Notes under the pieces: model-generated
What the model saw: only the letters and a program-made list of their open reading frames with translations
What the model was told of the DNA's origin: nothing
The model's database searches: none
Position numbers and translations under genes: made by a program
Shown: positions 63,064 to 64,000 of the stretch, piece by piece
Position numbering within the stretch: the first letter of the stretch is position 1
How the letters are laid out: the number at the start of each line of letters is the position of its first letter
Assembly (NCBI RefSeq): GCF_019021925.1
Contig: NZ_CP058990.1
Span: forward strand, 3,436,001 to 3,500,000
Direction: 5' to 3'
DNA from: Cellulophaga sp. HaHaR_3_176
Lineage (GTDB): Bacteria > Bacteroidota > Bacteroidia > Flavobacteriales > Flavobacteriaceae
Length of the DNA stretch: 64,000 bases

Positions 63064-63513
63064 ATGATTGAGCCATTTGATGACACCTATTTTATGAAAA
63101 AAGCACTACAAGAAGCTGAATTTGCTTATGAAGCAGGTGAGGTGCCTGTGGGTGCTGTGATAGTAGTTCAAAATAGAATTATAGCAAGGGCACATAATTT
63201 AACCGAACGATTAAATGATGTAACAGCTCATGCTGAAATGCAAGCTATAACAGCTGCTGCTAATTTTTTAGGAGGAAAATATTTAAAAGATTGTACATTA
63301 TATGTAACCTTAGAGCCTTGCCAAATGTGTGCCGGTGCTTTGTATTGGAGCCAAATATCTAGAGTTGTATATGGTGCTAAAGATGATGAACGTGGTTGTG
63401 CTGCTTTAGGAGTAAAAATGCACCCTAAAACAAAGATAGAAGGTGGTATTTTGGAAAAAGAAGCTTCAGAAATTTTAAAGCGCTTTTTTATTCAGAAACG
63501 TAATCTTAATTAA
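63064..63513 (+). CDS. tadA: tRNA-specific adenosine deaminase
   Basis: A 149-residue zinc deaminase that makes inosine at position 34 of tRNA-Arg(ACG). Zinc and catalytic motifs are VTAHAEMQAITAAA (HAE) near 55-68 and LEPCQMCAGALYWSQIS (PCxxC) near 84-100, and the substrate-binding VPVGAVIVVQNRIIARAHN is near 27-45. The length is normal. The gene is a single unit, convergent with the cold-shock gene across a shared terminator. Confidence 0.94.
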   Translation: MIEPFDDTYFMKKALQEAEFAYEAGEVPVGAVIVVQNRIIARAHNLTERLNDVTAHAEMQAITAAANFLGGKYLKDCTLYVTLEPCQMCAGALYWSQISRVVYGAKDDERGCAALGVKMHPKTKIEGGILEKEASEILKRFFIQKRNLN

Positions 63514-63518
63514 ATAAA

Positions 63519-63550
63519 AAAGCAACCTTAAAGTTGTTTAGGGTTGCTTT
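63519..63550. terminator. Terminator between tadA and the cold-shock gene
   Basis: AAAGCAACCTTAAA at 63519-63532 pairs with TTTAGGGTTGCTTT at 63537-63550, with one G-T pair and a 4-base loop. On the minus strand it is followed by TTTTTTA, so it mainly ends the cold-shock transcript; on the plus strand the T-run is shorter. Confidence 0.8.
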
Positions 63551-63574
63551 CAGAGTTTTCGAAAAATAGATTAA

Positions 63575-63769
63575 TTATCCTATTACTTGAACTTGGGCTG
63601 CGACAATACCTTTTTTGCCCTCTTCTTCTTCGTAATCTACCTTGTCACCTTCGTTTAGTTCAGCTCCATTTAATGATGTAGCGTGTACAAAAATGTCTTT
63701 TTCTGTTGAATCGTTAGTAATGAATCCGTAACCTTTAGATGCATTGTAAAATTTTACTGTTCCAGTCAT
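63575..63769 (-). CDS. Cold-shock domain protein (CspA family)
   Basis: A 64-residue single-domain nucleic-acid-binding protein. RNP1-like KGYGFITND near 12-20 and RNP2-like KDIFVHATSL near 24-33 are present, and the fold is complete (KVDYEEEEGKKGIVAAQVQV). It binds single-stranded RNA and may melt RNA structures at low temperature; constitutive members also exist. The start at 63769 is the only one that gives the TGTVKFYN N-terminus. The gene has its own likely promoter at 63800-63807. Confidence 0.95.
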   Translation of the reverse strand: MTGTVKFYNASKGYGFITNDSTEKDIFVHATSLNGAELNEGDKVDYEEEEGKKGIVAAQVQVIG

Positions 63770-63786
63770 TTGTATGAAAATTTAAA

Positions 63787-63807
63787 GTAATTATAATTAC
63801 AAATGTA
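63787..63807 (-). promoter_or_regulatory. Cold-shock gene promoter with palindrome at the transcript start
   Basis: On the minus strand TACATTTG (63800-63807) fits TAnnTTTG, 30 bases before the ATG. The next bases, 63787-63800, are a perfect 14-base palindrome (GTAATTATAATTAC) that covers the expected transcript start. Confidence 0.45.
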
Positions 63808-63846
63808 TAATTTTCAATGAAATACGCCTAAAAAAATAATTTTATT

Positions 63847-64000
63847 TTACTGGTTATCAGTCTTTTCTAAATTTTTGCCTTGCATTTTTCTAATATTTTC
63901 TTCGGTAAGCATATAATCTTTTACTTTTTTACCCTTACTTTCTTTTAGTAAGAAAAGAGGCATACCTATTAGAAAAATACCTACAGTTCCTGACCCAATA
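63847..64000 (-). CDS. Membrane protein, C-terminal part only
   Basis: A frame that enters from the right edge and stops at 63847 gives 50 residues: a hydrophobic segment IGSGTVGIFLIGMPLFLLKE, then a basic and polar tail (SKGKKVKDYMLTEENIRKMQ, ending EKTDNQ). It looks like the last TM helix and cytoplasmic tail of a membrane protein. Too little is present to name it. Confidence 0.5.
   Translation of the reverse strand, partial: IGSGTVGIFLIGMPLFLLKESKGKKVKDYMLTEENIRKMQGKNLEKTDNQ

Noticed and set aside
1..64000. CRISPR arrays, tRNA or rRNA genes, transposases, phage genes
   Set aside because: No regularly spaced repeats, cloverleaf segments, or transposase/integrase/phage proteins were found on either strand.

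Overview
The window is AT-rich (roughly one third G+C by eye) and reads as chromosomal DNA of a Bacteroidota, most likely a marine-type member of the Flavobacteriaceae. Support comes from the gene families (DUF3078 and DUF1080 proteins, S41 protease, LytS/LytTR pair with TPRs, PUA-less ProB, HemJ, short lipoprotein signals) and from promoters of the Bacteroidota form TAnnTTTG, sometimes with TTG 17 bases upstream. No tRNA, rRNA, insertion sequence, prophage or CRISPR array was seen. The genus cannot be named from the sequence.

Layout. 1-8577 (minus): a six-gene run of a very large TraB/GumN protein, a CbbX/SpoVK-type AAA+ ATPase, a small membrane protein, two coiled-coil proteins and a membrane-anchored substrate-binding-like protein cut by the window edge. 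I know no described system with this make-up; it is the best candidate for an undescribed one. 8632-17447: MscS channel, ferrochelatase, MATE pump, EcsC protein, HemJ, a NtrY-like sensor kinase, a membrane gene broken by a 13-T tract, and small stress-type genes. 17544-21427 (minus): proline operon proC-proB-proA with a beta-lysine acetyltransferase (AblB type) at its end, suggesting compatible-solute synthesis. 21690-33560: housekeeping and redox genes (enoyl-CoA hydratase, radical SAM protein, DsbA-like, HD hydrolase, PlsC, bacilliredoxin, TerB-DnaJ, HupE/UreJ, dCMP deaminase, CtpA, MarC, DUF3109).

33553-37276: a LytS-type TPR histidine kinase with a LytTR regulator, divergent from a 41-residue membrane peptide gene and a 177-residue exported protein gene. 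The space between carries a 21-bp-phased direct repeat and a 15-bp inverted repeat that look like LytTR operators. 37293-37506: a structured RNA closed by two paired stems, proposed as a 6S (6S-Flavo type) RNA, just before nrdB-nrdA (class Ia ribonucleotide reductase).

41679-53112: a sugar locus with two GMC flavoprotein dehydrogenases, a Tat-type gluconate-dehydrogenase subunit 3, two TIM-barrel isomerase/epimerases (one a lipoprotein), a Gfo/Idh/MocA oxidoreductase, an MFS transporter and two DUF1080 (3-keto-disaccharide hydrolase type) lipoproteins. Together they suggest oxidation of glycosides to 3-keto sugars, cleavage in the periplasm, uptake and reduction.

53210-64000: yicC-gmk-nadD, a PiT phosphate transporter with a long PhoU-like tail, dGTPase, DUF3078 protein, dxs, tadA, a cold-shock protein and one gene cut by the right edge.
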